Assembly (NCBI GenBank): GCA_947476695.1
Contig: CANJRD010000007.1
Coordinates: 62,001-126,000, forward strand
From: Rhodospirillaceae bacterium
GTDB lineage: Bacteria; Pseudomonadota; Alphaproteobacteria; Rhodospirillales; Rhodospirillaceae
Direction: 5' to 3'
Length of the DNA stretch: 64,000 bases
A model generated the notes under the pieces. It saw only the letters and a program-made list of their open reading frames with translations. It was not told where the DNA came from and did not search any database. Shown here in pieces: positions 32,524 through 42,299 of this stretch. How positions within the stretch are numbered: position 1 is the first letter of the stretch; every line of letters starts with the position of its first letter. The position numbers were made by a program, and so were the translations under genes.

Positions 32524-33732
32524 ATGAGCACAGCGAATGAAGTCTTCGTTTTCGATGCGGTGCGCTCACCGCGCGGCCGCGCGCGCGAGGGCGGTGGCCT
32601 GGCGAAGATCGCGCCGGTCGAGACGGTGAAGCAACTCGCCGATGCTCTTGTTGACCGCAACGGCCCCGATGCCCGCAAGATCGATCATTTCATGCTCGGC
32701 TGCGTCGGGCAGGTGGGCGTGCAGGGCGGGCACATCGCCCTTGTCGCCAAGCTTCATGCCGGCCTGCCGCGCGAGGCGCCGGCCTGGTCGCTGAATAACT
32801 TCTGTGTGTCGGGACTGACGGCGGTCGGCGCGGCGACCGACCGCATCATTGCCGGCGGCGCGGAGTTGGTGCTGGCCGGCGGCGTCGAAAGCATGTCGCA
32901 GGTGCCCTTCCTGGCGGATCAGGCCAGCTATTACATGGACCCCGCGTTTTCCGCGGCGCTGCACTACATCCCTGTCGCGCTGTCGGCCGATGTTCTTGCG
33001 ACGCAAGAGAAGATCGGCCGCGAACAACTCGACGAGATGACGGTGCAGTCGCACCTGAACGCGGCGGCCGCGATACGCGACAATCGCGCGCAGCAGTCGC
33101 TGATCCCGATCAAGGCTGCTGACGGCTCGGTGGCGTTGGCGCATGACGAGTATGTACGCGCCGATACGACGACCCAGAAGCTTGGGCGTTTCCCGGCGGC
33201 GTTCGGCGAACTCGATCCGCAGTACGCGCCCGTCGTGCGCGCGGCCCTCGGCATGGAGCGGATCGATCATGTGCACGCGGTGGTGCATGCGCCTGGCGTG
33301 GCCGATGGCGCGGGTCTCGCGCTGCTTGGAACGGCGGCGGCGGGCAAGGCGCGGGGCTTGAAGGCGCGCGCGCAAGTCATCGCGACAGCCGAAGCGGCGG
33401 GCGATCCGGTGCTTGGTCTCACCGCAGGGCGCACCGCGATGGAACGCGTGCTGGCCAAGGCCGGCCTGACGCTGAACGACATCGATCTGATCGAATACAT
33501 GGAAGCCTTCGCCGTTGTGCCGGCCTTGTTCGTGCGCGACTATCCGCAGGCGCGCGCCAAGATGAACGCGCACGGCGGCCATGTCGCGCGCGGTCATGCG
33601 CTCGGCGCGACGGGCGCGATCTTGCTATCGACCTTGATCGACGGGCTCGAACAGAAAGACCTGCGGACAGGTATGGTGGTGGCGTTCGCGGCGTCCGGCA
33701 TCGGTGCCGCGATGATCGTCCGTCGCGTCTAA
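32524..33732 (+). CDS. Thiolase family protein lacking the second catalytic cysteine
   Basis: 402 aa from ATG 32524, 7 bp after the HxlR stop. Thiolase fold with the acyl-accepting Cys94 in NNFCVSGLTAVGAA, GGVESMSQVPF, and His358 in GHVARGHALGATGA. The C-terminal motif that normally reads C-x-G-G-G is GMVVAFAASGIGAAMIV here: the position of the proton-shuttling Cys is Phe388. With only Cys and His left, standard Claisen condensation or thiolysis is doubtful; it may act in another acyl transfer or be structural. In operon with HxlR-1 and an SDR. Confidence 0.9.
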   Translation: MSTANEVFVFDAVRSPRGRAREGGGLAKIAPVETVKQLADALVDRNGPDARKIDHFMLGCVGQVGVQGGHIALVAKLHAGLPREAPAWSLNNFCVSGLTAVGAATDRIIAGGAELVLAGGVESMSQVPFLADQASYYMDPAFSAALHYIPVALSADVLATQEKIGREQLDEMTVQSHLNAAAAIRDNRAQQSLIPIKAADGSVALAHDEYVRADTTTQKLGRFPAAFGELDPQYAPVVRAALGMERIDHVHAVVHAPGVADGAGLALLGTAAAGKARGLKARAQVIATAEAAGDPVLGLTAGRTAMERVLAKAGLTLNDIDLIEYMEAFAVVPALFVRDYPQARAKMNAHGGHVARGHALGATGAILLSTLIDGLEQKDLRTGMVVAFAASGIGAAMIVRRV

Positions 33733-33752
33733 CGTCAAGAGAGGGGGCCGCC

Positions 33753-34688
33753 ATGGCGATGCTCTGGAAGATCATTAAGTTCTACGCGCGTTACACACTC
33801 AGCTTCACGGCCGTCGGGTATTGGTGGCGCAGCCTTTTCTGGCCGCCGCTGAAGCCCGACTTCACCGGGCAGACGTGGATCGTCACCGGTGCGTCCGGGG
33901 GCATCGGCCGCGCCATCACACAGATGGCGCTCACGGGCGGCGCGACGGTGATCGCGGCGGCGCGCAGCCCCGCAAAGCTCGCGGAACTCGGCGATGGAGG
34001 TGGACGCCTGATCCCCATGCCGGCCGACTTTTCATCGCAAGCCGATACGGATCGCTTCTTTGAAAAGCTGCGCGACGACGGCCGGAAGATCGACGTTCTG
34101 GTCAATAACGTCGGCATCCTGAACAACAACTTCGCGCTGACGCCGGAAGGCCGCGAGGAATCGTTCGCGACCAATATCCTCACGCAATATCTGCTGACCG
34201 AACGCCTGATCGAGGCGGGCATGCTCAACCGCGAGGGCGTCGTGGTGAATATGTCGTCCGGCGGCATGTACAACGCGCCGCTGATGGTCGGCGCTATGAA
34301 CGTGACGAAGGCAGATAAGTATCGCGGGGTCTTCGCCTATGCGGTGCACAAGCGCGGCCAAGTCGAACTGACCAAATATTGGCAGACGCTCTATGGCGCG
34401 GCGCGCGGTTTGCATTTCTATGTCATGCACCCGGGCTGGGCGAAGACCGCGGGTGTCGCGCGCTCATTGCCGCGCTTCTACAAGATCCTCAACCTGGTCT
34501 TGCGCGACGGCAAACAGGGTGGCGAAACCGCCATCTGGCTGGCGGCGACGAAGCCGGTCTGTGAGCCGGGTGCGTTCTGGTTCGACCGCGCGGTGCGCGC
34601 GGAGCATGTTTTTCCTGCCACCCGCAACACCAAGGATACGCCGGCAGGCCTGGCCGAATACCTGCGACGCGAACTCAAACTGAGTTAG
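33753..34688 (+). CDS. Short-chain dehydrogenase with N-terminal membrane-type segment (DHRS12-like)
   Basis: 311 aa. The first 35 residues (KIIKFYARYTLSFTAVGYWWRSLFWPPL) are aromatic and may associate with the membrane. The SDR core has WIVTGASGGIGRAITQMAL, PADFSSQAD, DVLVNNVGILNN, NMSSGGMY and YAVHKRG, with the catalytic Tyr/Lys. The arrangement resembles retinol-dehydrogenase/DHRS12-type SDRs that act on lipophilic alcohols. Last in the HxlR-1 operon; its TAG overlaps the convergent thiolase stop by 3 bp. Confidence 0.9.
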   Translation: MAMLWKIIKFYARYTLSFTAVGYWWRSLFWPPLKPDFTGQTWIVTGASGGIGRAITQMALTGGATVIAAARSPAKLAELGDGGGRLIPMPADFSSQADTDRFFEKLRDDGRKIDVLVNNVGILNNNFALTPEGREESFATNILTQYLLTERLIEAGMLNREGVVVNMSSGGMYNAPLMVGAMNVTKADKYRGVFAYAVHKRGQVELTKYWQTLYGAARGLHFYVMHPGWAKTAGVARSLPRFYKILNLVLRDGKQGGETAIWLAATKPVCEPGAFWFDRAVRAEHVFPATRNTKDTPAGLAEYLRRELKLS

Positions 34689-35923
34689 TGGCCCTTGCCG
34701 ACGATGAAGCTCACCGTCGTGGTCGTGCTGCCGCCGATGTTCAGCGTGGCGAAGCGTTTCGCGCCTTCCACCTGATAACCGCCGGCGGTACCGGTGACCT
34801 GCTTGGCGCAGTCCAGCACCATGCGCACGCCGGTCGCGCCGACCGGATGGCCAAGGCCGATCAGGCCGCCGCTGGGATTGATGGGTAAGCGGCCGTCCGC
34901 CGCGATCACGCCGTCCTCGATCGCCTGCCAGCTCTGGCCGGGCGCTGTGATGCCGAAATGGTCGATCGCCATGTATTCGGTCGGCGTGAAGCAATCGTGC
35001 GTTTCGATGCCGCTGAGATCGTCGGCGGAGCCGATGCCCGCGCGCCGGAAGGCGTCGGTGATCGCGCCGCGCACATGCGGGAATACATAGGTCTGGCCTT
35101 CGCTGGCCTTGATCTTGGGTTCGTAAGCGATGGTGTTGGTGCGGTGGCCCCATCCTTCGATGCGGGCGATGTCTTCCAGCTTCTTGCCGTGCTTGCGGGC
35201 GTAGGCGCTCGCCTTCTCCTCATTCGCCAGGAAGATGACGGCCGCGCCGTCGCTCACCTGGCCGCAGTCTTGCTTGCGAATGCGGCCTTCGATCACCGGA
35301 TTGGCTTCATCGTCCTCGGCAAAGCTGAGCGCGGTGAAGGTGTGGTTGCGGGTCTGCGCATTGGGATTGCGCTTGGCGTTGGCGAAATTGACCTTGGCGA
35401 TCTCGGCCAGATGTTCGTGCTTCAAGCCGTAGCGTTTGTCGTACTCCTTGATCAGCTCGGAGAACATGTAGGGCCAGGGATAACGCACATCCTTGCATTC
35501 ATGCCCGGCCCACATCGCCGCCGGCCCGATGTTCGCCGCCGCCTGATCGCCCGGCACGTTGCGCATGATCTCGATGCCCAGCACAGCGGCGAGACCATAG
35601 CGGCCGGCTTCGAGTTCGGCGGTCGCGCCCAGGATGGCGAGCGAGCCGGAGGCGCAGGCGCCTTCATGACGTCCCGCCGGAACGCCGGCCAGCTTCGGAT
35701 TGGCCGCGGCGAAGAAGCCGCCCAAATGGCCCTGGTTACAGAACAACTCGGCGGTGAAGTTGCCGACGTGCGCGGTCTCGATTTCGCTCGCGTCCAGCTT
35801 CGTGGCGGCGAGGCCGCCCTCAAGGGTGTCGCGGAACATGTCCATGATCTCAAGACCCTCGCGCGCCCAGTTGCGCTTGAAGTCGGTCTGATAGCCGCCA
35901 AGGATGAAAACCGGCGCTGCCAT
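34685..35923 (-). CDS. SCP-x/SCP2-type thiolase (acetyl-CoA acyltransferase)
   Basis: 412 aa from ATG 35923 (GGAGAG upstream). Features of the SCP2-thiolase subfamily: VFILGGYQTDFKR, EGACASGSLAILGATAELEAG (acyl Cys), GIETHDCFTPTEYMAIDHFG, where the HDCF cysteine replaces the usual C-terminal one, and GLIGLGHPVGATGVRM. It cleaves 3-oxoacyl-CoA, often branched or sterol side-chain substrates. Single gene, divergent from the acyl-CoA synthetase at 36107; TGCAAGT at 35975 lies 52 bp upstream. Unlike the thiolase at 32524 it keeps a complete catalytic set. Confidence 0.92.
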   Translation of the reverse strand: MAAPVFILGGYQTDFKRNWAREGLEIMDMFRDTLEGGLAATKLDASEIETAHVGNFTAELFCNQGHLGGFFAAANPKLAGVPAGRHEGACASGSLAILGATAELEAGRYGLAAVLGIEIMRNVPGDQAAANIGPAAMWAGHECKDVRYPWPYMFSELIKEYDKRYGLKHEHLAEIAKVNFANAKRNPNAQTRNHTFTALSFAEDDEANPVIEGRIRKQDCGQVSDGAAVIFLANEEKASAYARKHGKKLEDIARIEGWGHRTNTIAYEPKIKASEGQTYVFPHVRGAITDAFRRAGIGSADDLSGIETHDCFTPTEYMAIDHFGITAPGQSWQAIEDGVIAADGRLPINPSGGLIGLGHPVGATGVRMVLDCAKQVTGTAGGYQVEGAKRFATLNIGGSTTTTVSFIVGKGH

Positions 35924-35974
35924 GGCACTCTCCAGGGATGCGAAGGCGATCAGCATAGATCAACGGTCGCATGG

Positions 35975-35981
35975 TGCAAGT
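35975..35981. promoter_or_regulatory. TGCAAGT site between SCP2-type thiolase and acyl-CoA synthetase genes
   Basis: Exact TGCAAGT at 35975-35981 within the 183-bp divergent promoter region. Flank is GTGCAAGTTACG, less like the WATGCAAGT form of the other sites. Confidence 0.35.
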
Positions 35982-36106
35982 TACGCTCCATATGGGTCGC
36001 GACCACAGGCCGGATCAAGGGTGCGTGTGAGAAAACCGCACCTAACCTTGATGCCTTGACGGGCTGCGTTCCGGCTGCCTAGTCTCGATTTGCAACCGAC
36101 CTGTCA

Positions 36107-37795
<1,689 letters not shown>

Positions 37796-37811
37796 ATCCT
37801 GGGAGGATGCA

Positions 37812-38264
37812 ATGAAGAAGGTTCTGATGGCGGCAGCGATCGGACTGGCGCTCATGCCGAGCGTCGTGCGGGCCGCGGAAGCAACGCCGGCGGCGGCGGC
37901 CAAGGAAATGGTGGCGGCCTGGGATGCCCTCGATCTCGACCGCATCATGCGCGCGTTCAGCGACGAGCCGGTGCTGCAAAGCATGATGAGCGAGCCGCTC
38001 AAGGGGCAGGAGGTCATTCGTTCGCACCTTGCCGCGTTGTTGAAGAACGCGACCAAGCTCGAACTCAAGATCAAGAATCAGGCCGTTGTCGGCAACACGG
38101 TGTTCCTGGAACGTGTCGACGACTTCGTGGTGAGCGGCCGTCATGGTACGACGCCCGTCGTCGGCGTGATGGAGATCGAGAAGGGCAAGGTGAAGGTCTG
38201 GCGCGAATACTACGACCAGGCGACCTTGCTGCGTGAAATGGGTGTGACGCCCGAAAAGAAGTAA
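37812..38264 (+). CDS. Exported NTF2-fold/limonene-epoxide-hydrolase-like protein
   Basis: 150 aa, GGGAGG before the ATG. Signal peptide (1-22, ending SVVRAAE). Domain: AKEMVAAWDALDLDRIMRAFSDEP, GQEVIRSHLAALL and VVGVMEIEKGKVKVWREYYDQATL, the LEH/SnoaL_2 ending. The Arg-Asp pairing is W-R-E-Y here, with Glu instead of the Asp of limonene-epoxide hydrolase. Periplasmic, co-transcribed with the CoA ligase, which is cytosolic; the split location is unexplained. Terminator follows directly. Confidence 0.85.
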   Translation: MKKVLMAAAIGLALMPSVVRAAEATPAAAAKEMVAAWDALDLDRIMRAFSDEPVLQSMMSEPLKGQEVIRSHLAALLKNATKLELKIKNQAVVGNTVFLERVDDFVVSGRHGTTPVVGVMEIEKGKVKVWREYYDQATLLREMGVTPEKK

Positions 38265-38288
38265 CGCAATTTCGGCATCTTCAAATGA

Positions 38289-38319
38289 AAAGCCCCTCTC
38301 CGGCGTGGAGAGGGGCTTT
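38289..38319. terminator. Strong bidirectional hairpin terminator
   Basis: Perfect 13-bp stem 38289-38301 / 38307-38319 with a 5-nt loop, AAA before and TTT after, between convergent genes ending at 38264 and 38334. Confidence 0.9.
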
Positions 38320-38333
38320 GCTTTTGGGCTTGG

Positions 38334-38858
38334 CTAGAAGCGCGCGTAGGACAGATCGCCAGTGCCCTTCTTACCCATGATCATGCCCGGATCCTCCGGC
38401 TTGAACAGGCCCAGGCACCAGGTCTCCTGCGACGGCATGTCATGGTTCCAGTCGAAGGCCATCTTGCGGTAGGCGATCTTCCAGGCGCCGTCGCGCTTCT
38501 CGAAGCGATCGACGATGCGGCCACCGGTCAGAGTGTCGTAATCCTGCCCCTCTTTCTTGAAGCGCGCGAAGGTCAGCAGATAGGACTCGACGTAGGCCTT
38601 GTCGCCCTCCAACTCGATCCAGATGTTGCAAACATAGTGCGCTAGCGTGCCCATCTTCATCAGGCGTCCGATCGCGCCGTCGACATAGGCATGCGCAGGT
38701 CCGGTGTAGGTGTTGCCGTGCTCTTCGATCGCATCGGCGTGATAGCAGGACTTCAGCAACGGCCCGTCCGCGCGGTCGACACCGCGGGCGTAGTTCATGA
38801 TCACCTCGCGGATCTCATCCTTGGCGAGCATCTGTTCAAGAAGTTCTTCGCGGGTCAT
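38334..38858 (-). CDS. NTF2-fold SnoaL-like protein (SnoaL_4 type)
   Basis: 174 aa. EEIREVIMNYARGVDRADGPLLKSCYHADAIEEHG, LAHYVCNIWIELEGDKAYVESY, IVDRFEKRDGAWKIAYRKMAFDWNHDM. The layout matches the protein at 23289-23816 almost segment for segment (YARGVDR/YSRGADR, CYHADAIEEHG/CYHPDATEDHG, FDWNHDM/WEWNHDM), so they are paralogues. The family includes dehydratases and baile-acid-type 7-alpha-dehydratase-like enzymes. ATG overlaps the upstream TGA (TGATG); third gene of its operon. Confidence 0.87.
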   Translation of the reverse strand: MTREELLEQMLAKDEIREVIMNYARGVDRADGPLLKSCYHADAIEEHGNTYTGPAHAYVDGAIGRLMKMGTLAHYVCNIWIELEGDKAYVESYLLTFARFKKEGQDYDTLTGGRIVDRFEKRDGAWKIAYRKMAFDWNHDMPSQETWCLGLFKPEDPGMIMGKKGTGDLSYARF

Positions 38859-39910
38859 CAGCGATCCTTTCGCGCATGAAACACGGGCGGCAGCGGCAGC
38901 TGGAAGAACCCAGGCTGTGCGTCGACCACGTGGGGAATGGTATTCACCACCGCGCCAGCGACACCGTACTGCGCGGCGGTCGTTCTCACCGACGTATCGG
39001 TCGGCTCGATCAGGTCCATCTTCAGTTCGATTCCGGGCTTGCCCCGAACCGTGACTTCCCAGTGATGGAAGTCAGCGAAGCCCGGCACGTCGCGGCCCAT
39101 GATCCAGTTGACGGCATGGGTGATCACGCGCTCGCCACCGCGCAGGCCGTGGAACTGCCAGCGGGTCGCGGCAACTGTCTCCTGCGGGATGGTGCCGGAC
39201 GGCGCGGCGATATCTTTCGGTGCCAGCACCAGGGCGTGATCGGGCTCGATGGAGTCCAGCTTCAATCCCAGCCGTTCGGCCAATCCCGCCACGCATTGCG
39301 AGTACATGCCGTAGAACAGCTTGGCGAACGGACCGTTCTTGAGGTCGATCTTCTCCGGTGGCAGGCCCATGCCCATCACATCGCGGACGTAGTTGAGGTT
39401 GCGCATCTCGAAGCAGTCATAGATCTCGTTGATCGTGATGCCTTCGACGTCGGTGCAGAGGCCGCTCAGGACAGGGGCGATGCGTTCGGCCATGAAGCCC
39501 GGATTGATGCCTGTGCCGTAGAGCGTGGCGTTACCTTTGCGGCAGCTTTCCGCGAGTGCATTGGCGGTCTCAAGAGGGAGGGTGGTCGGGCGGAAGTAGT
39601 TGTTGATCGAGATGACGTTCTTGCCGGACTCGAGCAACCGCCTCACATCGGCATCGTGGGCGTCGTAGGGGAATTGCAGCAGCGGGCAATGCAATACGAT
39701 GTCCGCATCCAGCGCCGAAATCTCATCGATGGATTTCGTGGCCTTCACGCCGGTCAGCGGCCGCCGCGCGATCTCGCCGGCATCCAGGCCAGCCTTCTTG
39801 TCGCTGTAGACATAAAGGCCGACCAGTTCGAGATCGGGATGATCGATCACCGCGCGCAGGCAGGTCTTGCCCATCGCGCCGGTCGCCCATTGGATCACAC
39901 GATGCTTCAT
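38858..39910 (-). CDS. NAD(P)-dependent dihydrodipicolinate-reductase-like oxidoreductase
   Basis: 350 aa from ATG 39910, 8 bp after the upstream stop. Rossmann N-domain HRVIQWATGAMGKTCLRAVIDHPDLELVGLYVYSDKKAG and ISINNYFRPT; then NPGFMAERIAPVLSG and INEIYDCFEM. The C-terminal half resembles the 2,4-diaminopentanoate dehydrogenase C-terminal domain (PF19328-like). Many actinobacterial and sphingomonad homologues lie in steroid or aromatic gene clusters with unknown substrate. It is sandwiched between two NTF2-like genes on one transcript. Confidence 0.88.
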   Translation of the reverse strand: MKHRVIQWATGAMGKTCLRAVIDHPDLELVGLYVYSDKKAGLDAGEIARRPLTGVKATKSIDEISALDADIVLHCPLLQFPYDAHDADVRRLLESGKNVISINNYFRPTTLPLETANALAESCRKGNATLYGTGINPGFMAERIAPVLSGLCTDVEGITINEIYDCFEMRNLNYVRDVMGMGLPPEKIDLKNGPFAKLFYGMYSQCVAGLAERLGLKLDSIEPDHALVLAPKDIAAPSGTIPQETVAATRWQFHGLRGGERVITHAVNWIMGRDVPGFADFHHWEVTVRGKPGIELKMDLIEPTDTSVRTTAAQYGVAGAVVNTIPHVVDAQPGFFQLPLPPVFHARKDR

Positions 39911-39918
39911 GATGGGCC

Positions 39919-40287
39919 TCAGGTCGCGCCGTTGCCCATGTCGTAGTAGTCGCGCATCTTCGCGATCTTGCCGTCGCGGAACTCGTAGACGCCCATGTAG
40001 GGATGCACGACCTTTTCGCCGGTGGCCTTGACGACATAGGTCTCGATGCCCTCGGCCATCAGCACGTTCCCGTTCTCGGCGTAGCGATGGATTTCCCAGG
40101 TGTTGTCGGCCATCTCGGCCCAATAGCGGTCGAGAAATTTCGCCAGCCATTCCTTGCCGTTCAGCGGGCGCTTGCCGACGTGCCAGACGTATTCGCAATC
40201 GTCGGTGAAGCTGTCGAGGAAGGCCTGCCGGTCGCGGCGCAGGGCCGCGTCGATGGTCTTGTGCAGGCCGTCGATGAGAGCGCTCAT
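39919..40287 (-). CDS. NTF2-fold protein, limonene-epoxide-hydrolase-like, cytosolic
   Basis: 122 aa from ATG 40287; the longer frame to 40401 has no support. LHKTIDAALRRDRQAFLDSFTDDCEYVWHVGKRPLNGKEWLAKFLDRYW and VVHPYMGVYEFRDGKIAKMRDYYDMGN. It closely resembles the C-terminal part of the exported protein at 28887 (PYMGIYEFRDGLICRWRDYCD) but has no signal peptide, so the pair are cytosolic and exported versions. First gene of the three-gene operon; divergent from the NMO gene across a region with three TGCAAGT-like sites. Confidence 0.85.
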   Translation of the reverse strand: MSALIDGLHKTIDAALRRDRQAFLDSFTDDCEYVWHVGKRPLNGKEWLAKFLDRYWAEMADNTWEIHRYAENGNVLMAEGIETYVVKATGEKVVHPYMGVYEFRDGKIAKMRDYYDMGNGAT

Positions 40288-40356
40288 GCTGGTCCTCGCC
40301 GCTGGTTGGGGGGATCGGACGCCCAAAACGCTAGGACCGGGCCATTGGTGTGTCAA

Positions 40357-40435
40357 TGCAAGTCTCGCTATGCAAGCGACCGATGCCGCGACTTGACGCA
40401 ATCACCCCACTCGAAATAAGTTCGTATTTGCAAGT
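40357..40435. promoter_or_regulatory. Cluster of three TGCAAGT-like sites between NTF2-like and NMO genes
   Basis: TGCAAGT 40357-40363 (CAATGCAAGTC), TGCAAGC 40371-40377 (CTATGCAAGCG), TGCAAGT 40429-40435 (ATTTGCAAGTT). The first two are 14 bp apart; the third ends 12 bp before the NMO ATG at 40448. Confidence 0.45.
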
Positions 40436-40447
40436 TAGGGGAAAGTC

Positions 40448-41368
40448 ATGGCTCTGCCCGAAGGGATGCGCGCCCGGCTGCGGTTGCCGGCCATCGCAGC
40501 GCCGATGTTCCTGGTCTCCGGACCGGACCTCGCGCTCGCCGCTTGCCGTGCCGGTATCATCGGCTCGCTGCCGGCGAACAATGCCCGCTCCATCGACATC
40601 CTGGAATCGTGGTTCGCGCGGCTGAATAGCGAGCTGCCCGCCGATGCGCCGCCCTGGGCGGTGAACATCATGGTGCACAAGACCTATCTGCGCATGCAGG
40701 AAGAGGTCGATCTCGCGATCAAATATCGAGCGCCCATTGTCATCACCGCGCTGGGTAGCCCGAAGGCGATCGTCGATCAGATCCACAGCTATGGCGGCCT
40801 GGTGTTCGCGGACGTGAACTCGGTCGCCTTCGCGGAGAAGGCCGCGGCGACCGGTGTGGACGGCCTGGTGCTGGTCAGCGCGGGCGCCGGCGGGCACACC
40901 GGGCAAATCTCCGGCTTTGCTTTCGCGCCTGCCGTGCGTTCGTTCTTCAACGGTACGATCATCCTGGCCGGCGGCATCGGCACCGGTCAGGCCGTGCGCG
41001 CCGCGGAGTTGCTGGGCGCGGACCTCGCCTATATCGGCACGCGATTCATCGCCAGCGAGGAGAGCATGGCGGTGCCGCGCTATAAGGAGATGCTGATCTC
41101 CGCCACGGCGGAAGACATCATCCTGTCCGCGGCGCTTACGGGCGTGCCGGCGAATTGGCTGCGTGGCAGCCTGATCGAAGCGGGCTACGACCCGAAGAAC
41201 ATGCCCGAGAAGGCGCCGATGAATATCGGCAAGGTCGAGGAAGCCGCGAAGCGCTGGCGCGATGTGTGGTCGGCGGGGCAGGGCGTCGGTGCGATCCAGT
41301 CTATCGAGCCTGTCGCCGCGATTATCGAGCAACTCGTTTCCGAGTACCGCGCGGCGGTTTCGCGCTAG
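40448..41368 (+). CDS. Nitronate monooxygenase/2-nitropropane-dioxygenase-like flavoprotein
   Basis: 306 aa (AGGGGAAA before ATG). TIM-barrel FMN protein: LRLPAIAAPMFLVSGPDLALAACRAGIIGSLP, VNIMVHKTY, DGLVLVSAGAGGHTGQISGFAFAPAVR (the GAGGH phosphate and active-site His motif), ILAGGIGTGQAVRAAELLGADLAYIGTRF. Most members are named NMO but many act on other substrates or as NADH:quinone reductases. Its last 47 bp overlap the end of the convergent HxlR-2 gene. Confidence 0.9.
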   Translation: MALPEGMRARLRLPAIAAPMFLVSGPDLALAACRAGIIGSLPANNARSIDILESWFARLNSELPADAPPWAVNIMVHKTYLRMQEEVDLAIKYRAPIVITALGSPKAIVDQIHSYGGLVFADVNSVAFAEKAAATGVDGLVLVSAGAGGHTGQISGFAFAPAVRSFFNGTIILAGGIGTGQAVRAAELLGADLAYIGTRFIASEESMAVPRYKEMLISATAEDIILSAALTGVPANWLRGSLIEAGYDPKNMPEKAPMNIGKVEEAAKRWRDVWSAGQGVGAIQSIEPVAAIIEQLVSEYRAAVSR

Positions 41369-42299
41369 CGGCTTCGGGCTTGGTCGCGATCTTCGCGCGG
41401 CCCACCGTCACGGCTTCCAACTGCAAGGGTTGCTTGCACTCGCCGCAGACAACGGCCGCGCCAAGGCGATGGCCGCAGGGCTTGTGCCGAATGTACAGCG
41501 GCGGACCCTTCGGGTCCTTCAGCCACTCATCGCCCCACAGCATGAGACTCAGCGAATGCTGATACGTGTCCATGCCCTTCTTGGTGAGCCAATATTCATA
41601 GCGCGGCGGCACGAGGTCATAGAGACGACGCTCGACAATGCCGTTGGCCTCGAGCGCGCGCAGGCGGTCCGTCAGGATGTTTGTCGCGATGCCGAGGTAC
41701 GACTGGATGTCGTCGAAGCGGTGAATGCCGAAATACTGGGTTGAGATCACCAGCGCCGTCCAACGGTCGCCGGTGATGTCCACGACCTCGAATGTCATTT
41801 CGCGCTCATCGGGATAGCGGCGGCGATGCATGCGTTGCACCGGCACGCGTTCCGTGCCCGCGCCGGGTCCGGGCGTATAAGTGCACTCGCGCATGGTGAT
41901 GCGGCCGTGGCACTGCTCGCAGTGCATCTCCGGCAGCATAGCCTTGCCGCAATCGGCATGGACCAGCGTGGTCGCGGCGCCAGGGCTGACCATGCCCCAC
42001 TTCACGCCCCAGCCCCAGGCGAGCATCACATAGTCGAACAGTCCGCGACCGCGCGGCGTCAGGTGATAATCCTGCCGCGCCATGCCGCGCTTCAATGGCC
42101 GCTGTTCGAGAATGCCGTTCTTCACCAACGCTTTGAGCCGGTTGGCGAGCGTGCTGCGGGCCATGCCGCAACGGTCGTGGAAATCGCCGAACTGGCTCGC
42201 GCCCCAAAACGCTTCGCGAATGATCAGCTGGCTCCAGCGATCGCCGAGCGCGTTCAGCGCGCGATGCACTGAGTTGCGCGGAAGGCTTTTGAAAGGCAC
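41322..42299 (-). CDS. Tandem-domain HxlR-type transcriptional regulator 2
   Basis: 325 aa from GTG 42299, which shares its G with the TAG of the CoA-ligase gene (TAGTG), favouring translational coupling; an ATG at 42350 would add 17 residues inside that gene. HxlR domain 1 (about 8-95: SVHRALNALGDRWSQLIIREAFWG, GDFHDRCGMARSTLANRLKALVKNGIL) then DCGKAMLPEMHCEQC; HxlR domain 2 (about 165-255: VDITGDRWTALVISTQYFG, RFDDIQSYLGIATNILTDRLRALEANGIV) then PCGHRLGAAVVCGEC. It has the same two-by-(wHTH + Cys3) layout as regulator 1. Probable repressor of the ligase operon it belongs to. Confidence 0.87.
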   Translation of the reverse strand: MPFKSLPRNSVHRALNALGDRWSQLIIREAFWGASQFGDFHDRCGMARSTLANRLKALVKNGILEQRPLKRGMARQDYHLTPRGRGLFDYVMLAWGWGVKWGMVSPGAATTLVHADCGKAMLPEMHCEQCHGRITMRECTYTPGPGAGTERVPVQRMHRRRYPDEREMTFEVVDITGDRWTALVISTQYFGIHRFDDIQSYLGIATNILTDRLRALEANGIVERRLYDLVPPRYEYWLTKKGMDTYQHSLSLMLWGDEWLKDPKGPPLYIRHKPCGHRLGAAVVCGECKQPLQLEAVTVGRAKIATKPEAASAKPPRGTRKRVAR

